From the NCBI GenBank assembly GCA_029721435.1, contig CM056587.1, positions 18,608,667 through 18,672,666 on the forward strand: DNA of 64,000 nt, written 5' to 3'. The notes under the pieces are model-generated. The model was not told the origin of the DNA and made no database searches. It saw nothing but the letters and a program-made list of their open reading frames with translations. Of this stretch, positions 21,301 through 28,520 are shown in pieces. Positions within the stretch are counted from its first letter, which is position 1. Each line of letters opens with the position of its first letter. The position numbers were made by a program, and so were the translations under genes. The stretch is from Gymnothorax reevesii. Its lineage: Eukaryota > Chordata > Actinopteri > Anguilliformes > Muraenidae.

Positions 21301-23393
21301 CGGGTAGCAACAATGACGACCAATGCCAGACGATAAATTTACCTTGTTGCAGCTAGCACTTATGGTGAATCTGACTAGTAAAACGTCACATAGATCACCA
21401 CTTTTAGCTAAACTTATCATTCGGCTTTTGTACATTCAGCAACCAATTTCAACTTGGATTACTAACCAGATAAAAAATGTTATTACACGAACACAAACTC
21501 TGGATTGATCAGACTTGCTAGCTTGCCAACTGAGAGTTGGCAAAGGTTGCCAACTCGCTCCAAAGAGGAAATATCGATCTCTCTACAGTTTGATTCATTC
21601 TGACAGCATGATCTATGCAAGATAGCCTTACAAAAACAATACATGTTGTTCCCTCAATTTTGCTTGGGATGACAATTTACAATTCACATCCAGCCGAGTT
21701 AGCTCCAGCTCTACTCACCTCAAGAAGAAACAAGGCGACCTAGGCGTCAGAATTAAAACCATTCAACTCCCAGAATTCTCTCCAATGTTTGTATGCTTTC
21801 GCTATAATTATTTGGGATTTTGCATACTGTAGCTGTGATCAGGTTCCTTTTTCCTCGACATGCACTCTTTCGAGCATCTCTTTTTCAGTTTAGCTTTCAC
21901 CATGCTTCACTCTTCCGCATAGGCAGTGCCACTGCCACTCAGTCCCACCCTCTTGTCGTGCATGAGCACGGAACTGGCACAGAAGACCCACCCCTGCCCT
22001 CCGATTTGTTGGAACACTTTTGTTGATGTTTGGAGACACGGGTAGGTCCCCACGAGTTTGTGTACCTTTATCAGTGTCTATCTGGCTGTAGGTGGCCTAC
22101 AGAGGCTGGGGTTTTTCACTGCCCACTCATGATAGGACCTGCTTGTAGTTTGTGAGGAAAAATCTCCTGTATACGACAAATTACGATTTGGCTCAGAATC
22201 GCTGATACAACCTTTAAATTGTATTACAGTATGAAAAAATGCTTTTTCTTTTGAACTTACTTAAGGCAAAACTAAAGTGAAAAGTTAGAGTTTAAGGGGT
22301 TAAGAGGAAAAGTGGATTTTAAGTGCCAGAACTGTATATGAAGGCATAGATGGAAAATTGTTTGTATTTTCATTTAAATAAAGCAAGAGAATCTCAGGAG
22401 GTTTGCCTCAGTTTTGACTAATTGGTTTTTCAAATCATTTTTGTAGATTCAGTTTCTGGTCTTGTCTGCACAATATAATAACCATTTTGAGTAAAGATAC
22501 AGACCGTCCTCTTTCACGATTGTGCTTCCTGCTGTGCATGTTGTCCAGCACTGACAAATTCAGTCTTGCAAACCAATCTGATGCAAGCCCCTCCTGTCCT
22601 GGGGTCATTCGCTCTTGCAGGCTTACTCTGGAAACACGGCTCTTCACATGGTGAGCGCGCTCTCTGGGAGGGTCGCCCAGGTGGACGCAGTCAAGCTGCT
22701 GATGAGGAGTGGGGCTGACCCCAGTATCAGGAACCTGGAGAAGGAACTGCCCTCGCAGCTAGTGCCAGAGGGATCTGTGGGAGATGTGGTATGCCCTCTT
22801 CCCCCTGTATCAACAGTGTCATTTATGAGCCTGGCTAAAAAATATGTGCTGTTTTATCAGCGGCATGAATTCAGAATCTTTGAAAGAAATATCAATGTTT
22901 TATGTCATCATTAATGCAGGTGGGAATATGCATTGAACAATAATATCAGCTAAAAACAAACTGTTCTGTTATTCTACTGGTCATTCTTCACATCTGAGCG
23001 AAATAAAGGTTGGGTATTCATTAGGAAAAGTGAGGAATTAGTTTGGAGCATAAAGTAAGGTTACTGAAAGGCATTTATATGTACCTCCATTGGCACGTCA
23101 CTGCCAGAAACCGCCAGTAGCAGCAAGCGTACTCACAATACGGCACAGCCTTTCACGCCCTTATACTTTTAAAAAACAGTTACTACATATTGAAACAATT
23201 AGCTTTTGTGAAACAATTCCTAACCAATGGTTTGTGCAGAGAGTGATACTGTTTACATGCAGGCTTTTTGATTGTAACTGTATTGCATTTAATATCACAG
23301 AAGAACAGAGTCAGCGACTGAAGAGGAAAACAACCTGATTTTTGAGTGTAATTTACTTCTTTGCAGGTCTGGCGTATCCTGAAAGGAAAATGA
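5345..23393 (+). CDS. nfkbiz: Atypical I-kappa-B protein, IkB-zeta type (ten coding exons joined)
   Basis: Coding exons: 5345-5597, 6311-6438, 9381-9787, 11806-11911, 12175-12321, 16784-16847, 18957-19126, 19985-20095, 22621-22788, 23367-23393. All junctions are GT-AG and the phases close exactly, giving 526 codons plus TGA. IkB-zeta is a nuclear, inducible ankyrin protein that binds NF-kB p50/p52 and acts as a co-regulator of secondary-response genes. Visible domains: a Ser/Pro-rich N-terminus (1-84); an OCA co-activator motif '[13 protein letters not shown]' followed by the basic patch KKRR (95-115, possible NLS); a Pro-rich linker (about 170-215); and ankyrin repeats (about 261-520) ending 'WRILKGK'. 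The ankyrin part aligns with IkB-zeta throughout, including '[19 protein letters not shown]'. Human IkB-zeta has 718 residues; this one is shorter, mainly N-terminal to the ankyrins. The alternative nfkbid (IkBNS) is less likely because of the OCA motif and the match pattern. Confidence 0.88.
5598..6310 (+). other. nfkbiz intron 1
   Basis: 713-nt intron. It contains three loose copies of a 'ggagcac...atgtcca' motif (near 5691, 5776 and 5987). No transposon end was recognised. The acceptor is 'gtgttgcag' at 6310. Confidence 0.5.
6311..6438 (+). CDS. nfkbiz: nfkbiz exon 2 (OCA co-activator motif)
   Basis: It encodes residues 85-127. '[19 protein letters not shown]' matches the OCA motif shared by POU2AF1/OCA-B, POU2AF2, POU2AF3 and IkB-zeta (pattern Y-x-G-V-R-V-K-x-P-V-K/R-D/E-L-L). 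The acceptor is 'ttgcag|at' at 6310 and the donor 'acacag|gtaagt', a strong consensus. Phase 1 in and phase 0 out both match the neighbours. An in-frame ATG at 6295 lies upstream, so use as an alternative first exon is possible. Confidence 0.82.
6495..6583 (+). repeat. Trinucleotide-rich microsatellite (intron 2)
   Basis: Interrupted ATA/ACA runs followed by (ATG)n near 6560-6578. A simple-sequence tract with no coding support. Confidence 0.7.
6881..9121 (+). mobile_element. Degenerate Tc1-like transposon with internal insertion (nfkbiz intron 2)
   Basis: Terminal inverted repeats begin 'caaccccaattccgaaatag' and end in the reverse complement 'ggggttg', flanked by TA at both sides (6879-6880 and 9122-9123). 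Long subterminal inverted repeats carry 'gttgggac' and 'aaatgagctcattttgtgga' blocks. A plus-strand transposase relic starts near 7240 with many frame breaks. The stretch from about 8181 to 8700 is foreign and resembles the dispersed repeat at 35205-35698; transposase-like sequence resumes by about 8815. Confidence 0.85.
8181..8650 (-). repeat. Copy of dispersed hAT-like repeat (family D) nested in the Tc1 relic
   Basis: It begins 'caggggcggctggtgaactg'. It is closely related, in reverse orientation, to 35205-35698 and 43190-43398, sharing 'aattaccat', 'ggccagttttcatt' and 'gagattctcacgc' blocks in the same order. The right boundary is uncertain. Confidence 0.65.
9350..9380 (+). promoter_or_regulatory. 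Branch point and acceptor chosen for nfkbiz exon 3
   Basis: TACTAAT at 9352-9358 is an excellent branch-point match, 22 nt before the AG at 9379-9380. A polypyrimidine tract is weak. An alternative AG at 9424-9425 would keep the same phase and remove 15 residues. Confidence 0.45.
9381..9787 (+). CDS. nfkbiz: nfkbiz exon 3 (Pro-rich linker to first ankyrin)
   Basis: It encodes residues 128-262 plus two bases of T263. Features: an N-terminal part '[13 protein letters not shown]'; a Pro-rich segment near 9600-9670; and then '[13 protein letters not shown]...LTPAELL', which matches the IkB-zeta segment just before the ankyrin domain, followed by the acidic 'DDDGDT' lead-in. The donor is 'ac|gtatgt'. 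In vertebrate IkB-zeta this linker contains transactivation sequence, and the proline richness is consistent with that. Confidence 0.85.
10020..11625 (+). repeat. Dispersed repeat family B, copy 1, split by a solo LTR
   Basis: The parts on either side of the LTR align with 20520-20950 and with the flanks of 26520-27720. Shared blocks are 'ataataataaatat', 'cttaacccnagaaaacc', 'ttccaacgatcc' and 'catcctgggt'. Outer ends are not defined. The nature of the family is unknown. Confidence 0.7.
10337..11479 (-). mobile_element. Solo LTR, 1143 bp, with 5-bp target duplication
   Basis: It begins TGTGAGG and ends ATGACA (TG...CA), and is flanked by the direct repeat TGGAT at 10332-10336 and 11480-11484. 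Family B is continuous once it is removed. A polyadenylation signal AATAAA lies on the minus strand (10394-10399) about 60 nt from the end, so the LTR reads on the minus strand. The hydrophobic open frame inside (10324-10794) has no domain match and is probably chance. Confidence 0.85.
11806..11911 (+). CDS. nfkbiz: nfkbiz exon 4 (ankyrin repeat 1)
   Basis: It encodes '[20 protein letters not shown]' and on to 'DLNGQ', near-identical in pattern to ankyrin repeat 1 of IkB-zeta. The acceptor is 'ttttccag' and the donor 'cag|gtgagt'. Phase 2 in, phase 0 out. Confidence 0.92.
12175..12321 (+). CDS. nfkbiz: nfkbiz exon 5 (ankyrin repeats 2-3)
   Basis: 49 codons, phase 0 at both ends. '[19 protein letters not shown]' and '[17 protein letters not shown]' match IkB-zeta. 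The acceptor is 'aaacaaag', with a T-rich tract upstream; the donor is 'cag|gtgggc'. Confidence 0.92.
12339..12396 (+). repeat. (GT)29 microsatellite
   Basis: An uninterrupted GT dinucleotide run 18 nt after the exon 5 donor. Confidence 0.98.
13741..14071. mobile_element. Mariner-type MITE with TA target site
   Basis: The ends are inverted: 'cagtgctgtgaaaaataatt' against the reverse complement of 'aaatacttcttcgcagcactg'. Internal to these both sides carry a 'ttgcccc...' block. It is flanked by TA (13739-13740, 14072-14073). 331 bp, no coding capacity. Related right-half fragments lie at 18597-18788 and 63750-63945. Confidence 0.85.
15480..16264. mobile_element. Internally deleted Tc1-like element
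   Basis: Same terminal family as 6881-9121: it starts 'caaccccatttccgaaaagc' and ends 'ggaattggggttg', with flanking TA. 785 bp, with only short transposase remnants (for example '[11 protein letters not shown]' near 16030). A non-autonomous relic. Confidence 0.85.
16784..16847 (+). CDS. nfkbiz: nfkbiz exon 6
   Basis: A 64-nt exon encoding '[20 protein letters not shown]' plus the start of the following E-G. The acceptor is 'ctctctag|gca' and the donor 'gagg|gtaaga'. Phase 0 in, phase 1 out. It matches the 'AIQKG...VDLEATNYDG' segment of IkB-zeta. Confidence 0.9.
17178..18026. mobile_element. hAT-like non-autonomous element (intron 6)
   Basis: Terminal inverted repeats of about 33 bp: 'cagtggtggcgccagaactg' at the left and the reverse complement of 'caggtctggctccaccgctg' at the right. 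The CAG...CTG ends suggest hAT. The 8-bp flanks (gctggaag and gcctaagg) match poorly, so the target duplication is decayed or the call is wrong. It shares internal blocks with the palindrome at 4271-5098. Confidence 0.6.
18597..18788 (+). repeat. Fragment of the 13741-type MITE
   Basis: It aligns with the right half of 13741-14071 ('gctgcattttgtgttcactt', 'gggaagggggcaaatacttt'). Truncated at the left. It contains a perfect kB consensus, gggaaattcc, at 18681-18690. Confidence 0.7.
18957..19126 (+). CDS. nfkbiz: nfkbiz exon 7 (central ankyrin repeats)
   Basis: It encodes '[18 protein letters not shown]', a helical insert rich in Gln and Arg, and '[11 protein letters not shown]'. The acceptor is 'cccttcag|gt' (phase 1) and the donor 'actaag|gtcaac' (phase 0, weak after +2). 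The frame stays open through the next intron. Confidence 0.9.
19127..19984 (+). other. nfkbiz intron 7, fully open in frame
   Basis: 858 nt, exactly 286 codons, with no stop in the frame set by exons 7 and 8. It consists almost entirely of the 54-bp minisatellite. The acceptor 'ttttccctcag' is good. The donor 'aag|gtcaac' is weaker than others in this gene. Retention would insert a His/Pro/Thr/Cys-rich repeat without shifting the frame. Confidence 0.8.
19142..19918 (+). repeat. 54-bp minisatellite, 14 full units plus a partial unit
   Basis: Each unit contains 'ccacactcacatccacatac', an 'agagctgctcca' block and 'tgcccatttaca'. Units are nearly identical; most variation is at one codon (atc, ttg or ttc, giving I, L or F). 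In order the variant reads I,I,L,L,L,F,F,F,F,F,I,F,I,I. Since 54 is a multiple of three, long open frames arise in three frames, including a 382-codon shadow on the minus strand. Confidence 0.97.
19985..20095 (+). CDS. nfkbiz: nfkbiz exon 8 (ankyrin repeat)
   Basis: 37 codons, phase 0 at both ends. '[20 protein letters not shown]' matches the 'GRTALHLAAEEANLELIRLF' region of IkB-zeta and ends 'IINDM'. The donor is 'atg|gtgaat'. Confidence 0.92.
20195..20326 (+). repeat. LINE/SINE 3' tail with (GGAT)n
   Basis: 'gtgggataggctccagctct', a 'ctgcgaccctag' block and a GGAT tetranucleotide tail form the common fish 3' end of L2-type LINEs and their SINEs. Only the tail is present. Confidence 0.65.
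20520..20950 (+). repeat. Dispersed repeat family B, copy 2 (uninterrupted)
   Basis: It aligns with 10020-10336 plus 11485-11625 and with the flanks of the LTR at 26711-27634. This copy has no LTR at the equivalent position. Confidence 0.7.
21086..21243. mobile_element. PIF/Harbinger-type snapback MITE
   Basis: 158 bp, almost fully self-complementary, centred on 'gcgaatattcgc'. The ends are 'agctgctttcacac' and 'gtgtgaaagcagct', perfect inverted repeats, flanked by TAA at both sides (21083-21085, 21244-21246), the 3-bp TWA target typical of PIF/Harbinger. Confidence 0.85.
21247..22620 (+). other. Remainder of nfkbiz intron 8
   Basis: Mixed-composition sequence with no recognised gene or element. 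The acceptor is 'cgctcttgcag' at 22620. Confidence 0.4.
22621..22788 (+). CDS. nfkbiz: nfkbiz exon 9 (last ankyrin repeats)
   Basis: 56 codons, phase 0 at both ends. It contains '[14 protein letters not shown]', '[19 protein letters not shown]' and '[10 protein letters not shown]', colinear with IkB-zeta. The donor is 'gatgtg|gtatgc'. Reading through would add intronic residues, so the junction to exon 10 is supported by homology. Confidence 0.92.
22789..23366 (+). other. nfkbiz intron 9
   Basis: 578 nt, nothing recognised. The acceptor is 'tacttctttgcag' at 23366. Confidence 0.7.
23367..23393 (+). CDS. nfkbiz: nfkbiz exon 10 (terminal micro-coding exon)
   Basis: Only 27 coding nt, encoding 'VWRILKGK' and TGA. 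It aligns with 'IRRILKGK' of mammalian IkB-zeta, where about nine more residues follow; here the protein stops at once. The 3' UTR should follow, but I could not place a convincing polyadenylation signal. Confidence 0.85.
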   Translation, partial: VWRILKGK

Positions 23394-25170
23394 GTGAAGT
23401 CCAGGCCTTTGCCTTAATAGACCCTTGGATTTATCACCACTGTCAGTTAGGCAGTCCAGTCTGTCATACATAAGCATTTGCTGGTAAAAAGCAAATACAA
23501 AGTCATTTCTGTGAAAAGTTCTGACTGCTACAATGTAGTGGGTAATAATCTCTGTTAAAAAAAGGGGGGTTCTTTGGCTTGCGTCCATAGGAGAAACATT
23601 AATAATTGTTTACCGAACTCTGTGGTAGATGAGATAACAGAACTCTGTGGGAGGTGAGATCAGTGCTAATGTCCCTGATTGCGCTAGTTTGCCAAAAAAT
23701 GAACCGCAGAATTAGGAATGGTTCCTCTTCAGAGACGCAAAGGAGCATTTTCAAAGCCTTTCTTTTCCAGAAGCATTGTGCTGGAAAGGTAGAATTTTCA
23801 GCTCAGCTGCATTTTATTCTGCTGAATAGGAGTTATACAGGGAAAGTTTGGAAGGACTTATCTTGTTACAAATTTCCTATGTTGATTATGTAATTGTATG
23901 ATTTTTTTCAGCACTGATTTGAGTCAATCCATGCACAGGGATAATGACTTTGGCATGACAATGAAGTCTGTGATTTGTATCTTAGCTCACCGTTTCAAGA
24001 TTGTACCTAGCCGTGTAACTGGCGGCCTGGGTGAAAAAGTAACACAAGCGCACCAATCAGAATTACTGCATATAAGTTAACCAGGAGCATTTTTTTAAGT
24101 ATCACAGCACGCAACATGTTGTCATAACAGACACACTTTTGTGCCAATTGCATGCGGTACCGAGCGTTCATAACAACAGAAACAAACGTTAGGCCACTGA
24201 AAGTTGATTTCATGGTTCTCGTCAGCCAGTTTCAGAAAAGTGATGAGGGTTTTTTTTTTTTATCATCTTTCATCTGCGAATTTACCCAAAGATTTTGAGG
24301 AGGGATTTTCATAAAATTCATCACACTGTGCATTTCAGCTTGAACTCATTTCCGGGCCCATTTAATGGTGTATTATGCACAAGAAGAAGATATGCACACG
24401 GCACCACACGAAGATGCTCCGATTCAATGCCAGGAAGTGCGGTCCTGCATGATTTTGGCAGGCACAACCAGTGGAGTGGTTTTATTTGTACGAAATCCTA
24501 GAATCACCGCTCTGGGTCGGATGGACAATCTTTTCGATAGGGCTTTTCAAAAAAGATGAACGAAGAATTTTTTTGATGTGGGCTGAAATCTAGATGTGGG
24601 TGCTGATGCGAACCATGAAATCTTTCAGTGGCTTTGCCCTGCAATACAGGTTTTACAGACAGTAGCTAATTGAAGCACCTATTACTAAAACCCCATAAGT
24701 CACACTTGACTTGACTTGTGGGGTTTTAGTAATCAGTGCTTCAATTTCTGTTACTGTGAACAGTTTGTACCAAGCCTTTAAATTTCAAACGAGTATAAAA
24801 AGTTCGCTTCAAATGTTGAATGTCTCCTGATGTTATTTACTCTTGCATATTTGGGACACAATCCTTAGCAACAGTAACTTAGGTACGTTAGCCACAGTGC
24901 TACAGCCACATTTAACAGGCGGTCATGTTAGGTAGGCTGTTGCAGTACAGTAACACAAAATGGTAAAACTTGCAGCTTCCATGTCTGTCATTGAGTCACT
25001 GACATTTGGTACCAATCCAGGCTTTCTCTTCAGATATTTTGCAAAGCCTGCTTTGTACTGGCCCAGGTTAAGAAAGCAGTCATCAGTGACATGATGAGTG
25101 CACACATACAATGCTTTTGGAATGTTTGTAGGTACATATCCAACAAAAATAACATGAATCTACTTAGTCT
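23394..25170. other. 3' flank of nfkbiz
   Basis: Includes the presumed 3' UTR and a hairpin at 24668-24745. No further gene recognised. The frame near 24365-24556 (64 codons) has no family match. Confidence 0.4.
24668..24745. repeat. Long hairpin
   Basis: Arms of about 35 nt: 'aattgaagcacctattact' plus 'aaaaccccataagtca' pairs with the reverse complement of 'gacttgtggggttttagt' plus 'aatcagtgcttcaatt'. A few mismatches, short loop. Origin unknown, perhaps a MITE remnant. Confidence 0.75.
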
Positions 25171-25177
25171 TTAGAGC

Positions 25178-25290
25178 AGGGGTCGGCAAGTAACTTGGGC
25201 TGCGGGCCAAAATTTTTCCTCGCCACTAGGTGGTGGGCCAGAGGCTGGGCTACGGCCTATTTAGACGCTGCGATAGGTGCCCCTAAGGTT
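25178..25290 (+). repeat. hAT-type terminal fragment
   Basis: 'caggggtcggcaagtaact' with 'gctgcgggccaaa' resembles the left end of vertebrate hAT elements. The opposite end was not found. Confidence 0.45.
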
Positions 25291-26519
25291 CACTCACAAA
25301 AACCAAGCCTACATGGAGAATGATAAGTCTTATAAAAATAACTAATGACAAAAAATAAACCACATGGACTGTGCACAAGCCCTTTGTCATTCTCTTTTGA
25401 TAATTTAATTCTCTTCATGGACTTGGACATGGCATCTCTTTCAATATTGAATCTGCAATTGTGAAAAAGGCAATGATGGCAATGGTAGGCCCAGGTTAGG
25501 TCTATTAGACTAATACTACTAGTAGCCTATCTTAGGCTACTTTTATTTTGAAATAGATTGTAATATATTCGCCTGAAACAGATTTTTGTCAAGCAGGAAA
25601 TGAAATGACGAAACAGGTATGGTGGGTGGGGCAATAATTTCTGTGTATATTTATTTGTTTGGAGTTTGCCAGTTTGAGCCAGCTATGGCAAAAAAATGTA
25701 TAGATAAAACAATTGATAAGGTATCAATTTTACCACCAATAATAGATAATCGATAGTGCCAGCAGCATTAGAAAGTTCAGTTCAGGCTATTTTAATTGCA
25801 TATTTGTAATCTTGAACTCTTAAGGGATTAGTATGGTGAATGCCACAATAATTCTCATTAGATATTAATACTGATTTATAAGACTGCATAGTTACCATTG
25901 TTTGGTTGGTTTTCTTAGGTTTCAAGCAAAATCTGCATTTGACATTCACTACCACTGGAAAAATTTGCGATTACTAGTCATTTTTCTCTTATATTAACTG
26001 GACAAGCCAAAGTGCTGCTGCAGGGCAGTGACCTAAAACATAAATCCAAACTGCAGCTCGATATCAAGATTTTAACTCTTGAGCTGCTGTTGGATCTCCT
26101 GAACTGTAAATTTTGAGGAGTCTGCCCATCTTCAAACATGCACCTACGGGAATGATGGCAGTCGGCATGGAAATCCTTCAAGAGTTATTCTTTCATAAAA
26201 TTAATATCCCCAGTGCTTAAAATGGGTTACTGTGTTATATATCGTTTAAAACTTTTTGCTCCCTTAATACTTGGAAAAACTAAGTAATTATCATAAAGTA
26301 CATTTTGGTGTTTGTTTAATGTAATTCACAATAAGAACGCTTATCTTGAATAAAACCATACAAACTACTTGATTCCAAACCTTTGTGCTGTGGTGGTCTT
26401 TCTAAGATGGGGACAGACAGTGGAAGGTTTTTACCTGGCTGCACTGGTCTGTGGTTTATACAAGTCCTGCTGCTCACCTTGCTCCAAGAGACCCAACCAT
26501 CCCGTGGGATTGCAACCCA

Positions 26520-27725
26520 ACTCTTAAGCACAGCTCAAAAAACTGCACAGTATCTTAACTCCTTAAAACCTGCAGAACCATAAAATGCAGCATCTGTATT
26601 CAGACCTGCAGAACTTCAGGCCTATTTTGAATTCTAGTGGACATCTAAAGGTTTTCATGATTCCACATATGCCCTGCAGAATTATGGGGAAATGTGTAAA
26701 ACATGATGTGTGTTCGAGGGACCGAGGCAGTTAGGCAAGGGCGCAGGAATAAAGTTTTAAATTACTTATGTTTACTTTTTAAAAAAAATAAATTAATACA
26801 AAATAGAGAAAAATGCTCAACATAACAAAAATGCAACTAAAGAGTTCTGGGCCCATAAATAAGGTCAACTGAACAGAACTCAAAATCAACAAAAGGAGCT
26901 CAACTTAACATAACTGAACACAATGAACTGACCTGCCGTAATGGCACACGAGGGGAAGATGTATGTTGGCTGATCAGACCAACAGACACACACGGGGAAT
27001 ATTAACAAGACAATACACACAGGACGACACAGATGAAGACAAGGACTACTCCAGACAGAAAAGAAAAGTAAGTAACTTAATATTTCATAATTAAAAATAA
27101 ATATAAATCATGCTGGAACGAAAAGAACAAACAACTAAACTAAATTTCTGTTCCCTCTCCCCCCCATGACGTTTCGTGGCAGGTAGGAACGTCCACAGTA
27201 CTCTTAAGTTGGCGTTTTCCGCTCGTGCTCCTATAGATGGTCCGCCGGGACGCGGAAGTGATTGTCTTGTCCGCACGCTCCCACAACTCAGCTGCGGTAA
27301 CTTAAACTCAAACAAAAGAATGTAAGTAACGAACAAAGCAAACTGAACTACGTAACTGATGAATGTAAAGCTAAATAAAATGTGAAAATGAAACTAACGT
27401 GTTGTGGTTTTTGTAGCGGTAATGAACAGTGAGGTTATTGTGAACTAAATATAACTAAACTGAAACGATATGATGGTATATGAATGCAAGTTAGAAAAGT
27501 GAGTAAACAAAATAATACGCGAAAGAAATAACAGAACTGAGCTCAGCTGTGCCTACGTGGTGTCGGTATAAATGTATGTGTTGGGGGTGCGTGAATGCTT
27601 GCCTCATGGTGCGGCTGCAGGGCTGGCCGTCACAATGTGCAATATATAGATATTGTCAATTTGATATATTATGAAGATGTGTGACAACCAGCAGATACAA
27701 AATATGTATGTGACATAATCCTACA
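26520..27725 (+). repeat. Dispersed repeat family B, copy 3, split by a solo LTR
   Basis: The left part ('aacttcaggcctattttga', 'attctagtggacatct') and right part ('caaccagcagata') align with 20700-20950. It is interrupted by the LTR at 26711-27634. Confidence 0.7.
26711..27634. mobile_element. Solo LTR, 924 bp, with 5-bp target duplication
   Basis: It starts TGTTCGAGG and ends CGTCACA (TG...CA). It is flanked by ATGTG at 26706-26710 and 27635-27639. Its sequence is unrelated by eye to the LTR at 10337-11479. No polyprotein is present. Confidence 0.82.
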
Positions 27726-27734
27726 ATGCTACCT

Positions 27735-28520
27735 CAATAAATAACTATAGGCCAATATCTAAATTGTCAGTTCTCACCAAAATCCTTTAACAGCTGAAGG
27801 ATTTTTTTAATGCAAAGATGACTTTACTAGGTAATCACCAGTCTGGCTTCAGGAAACAACATGGCACTATTACTGCTACTATGAAAGTAATCAATGACAT
27901 TGCAGGCATATTGGATAAGAAACAGAGTTGTACAGCTCTGATTATTGACCTGACCAAAGCTTTTGATTCTGTTGACCATTCTATTCTGAAACACAGGTTA
28001 ACGAATATTGGAATATCCAACCAGGCTGTGGGATGGTTTGCAAACTATCTCTCTGAAAGATCTCGATGTATCCAATTTGACGGGCTCCTTTTCTAACTGG
28101 TTAAATATTAGAAATGGAGTACCCCAGGGCCAGGGGTCTGTTTTGGGTCTTTTGTTATTTTCAATTTATGTTAATAATCTAGGACAAAATGAAGAAGGTG
28201 CGAATCTTCATTTTTATGCGGATGATACAGTGATCTATTGCGCTGGTTCCACCATTATACAGGCCCTTACCAAATTGCAGAATGTTTTTAATGTTACACA
28301 GGCTCAACTGTCACATTTAAAGCTGGTTTTAAACGCTGACAAAACCAAAGGAATGCACTTCTCAAATTCTCGACAGAAGTCAGTAAGCAGTGAGGATATT
28401 ATTACTGCTGGGGGAAAGAAGTTGTCTCCAGTTTTAAATATCTCAGTATCTGGCTTGATGAATGCCTGTCTTTTAAACCCCATGTTGAAAATCTGGCTAA
28501 TAAGACTAGGTGCAACCTAG
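27735..28520 (+). pseudogene. LINE reverse transcriptase fragment (broken)
   Basis: Frames in succession encode reverse-transcriptase blocks: 'NNYRPIS', 'HQSGFRKQHGT', 'DLTKAFDSVDHSIL', 'NGVPQG...SVLG', and the catalytic 'FYADDTVIY'. There are a stop near 27790, a frame break near 28090, and a small duplication at the VPQG motif. The class is non-LTR; an L2/CR1/Rex-type assignment is tentative. 5' and 3' parts are missing. Confidence 0.85.

Noticed and set aside
5345..23393. Assignment of the ankyrin gene to nfkbid (IkBNS) or bcl3
   Set aside because: The OCA motif, the pre-ankyrin FQWQ segment and the closely matching first ankyrin repeats fit IkB-zeta better; I keep nfkbid only as an alternative.
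24365..24556. 64-codon plus-strand frame possibly an exon
   Set aside because: No recognisable homology and no splice sites in phase with a neighbour.
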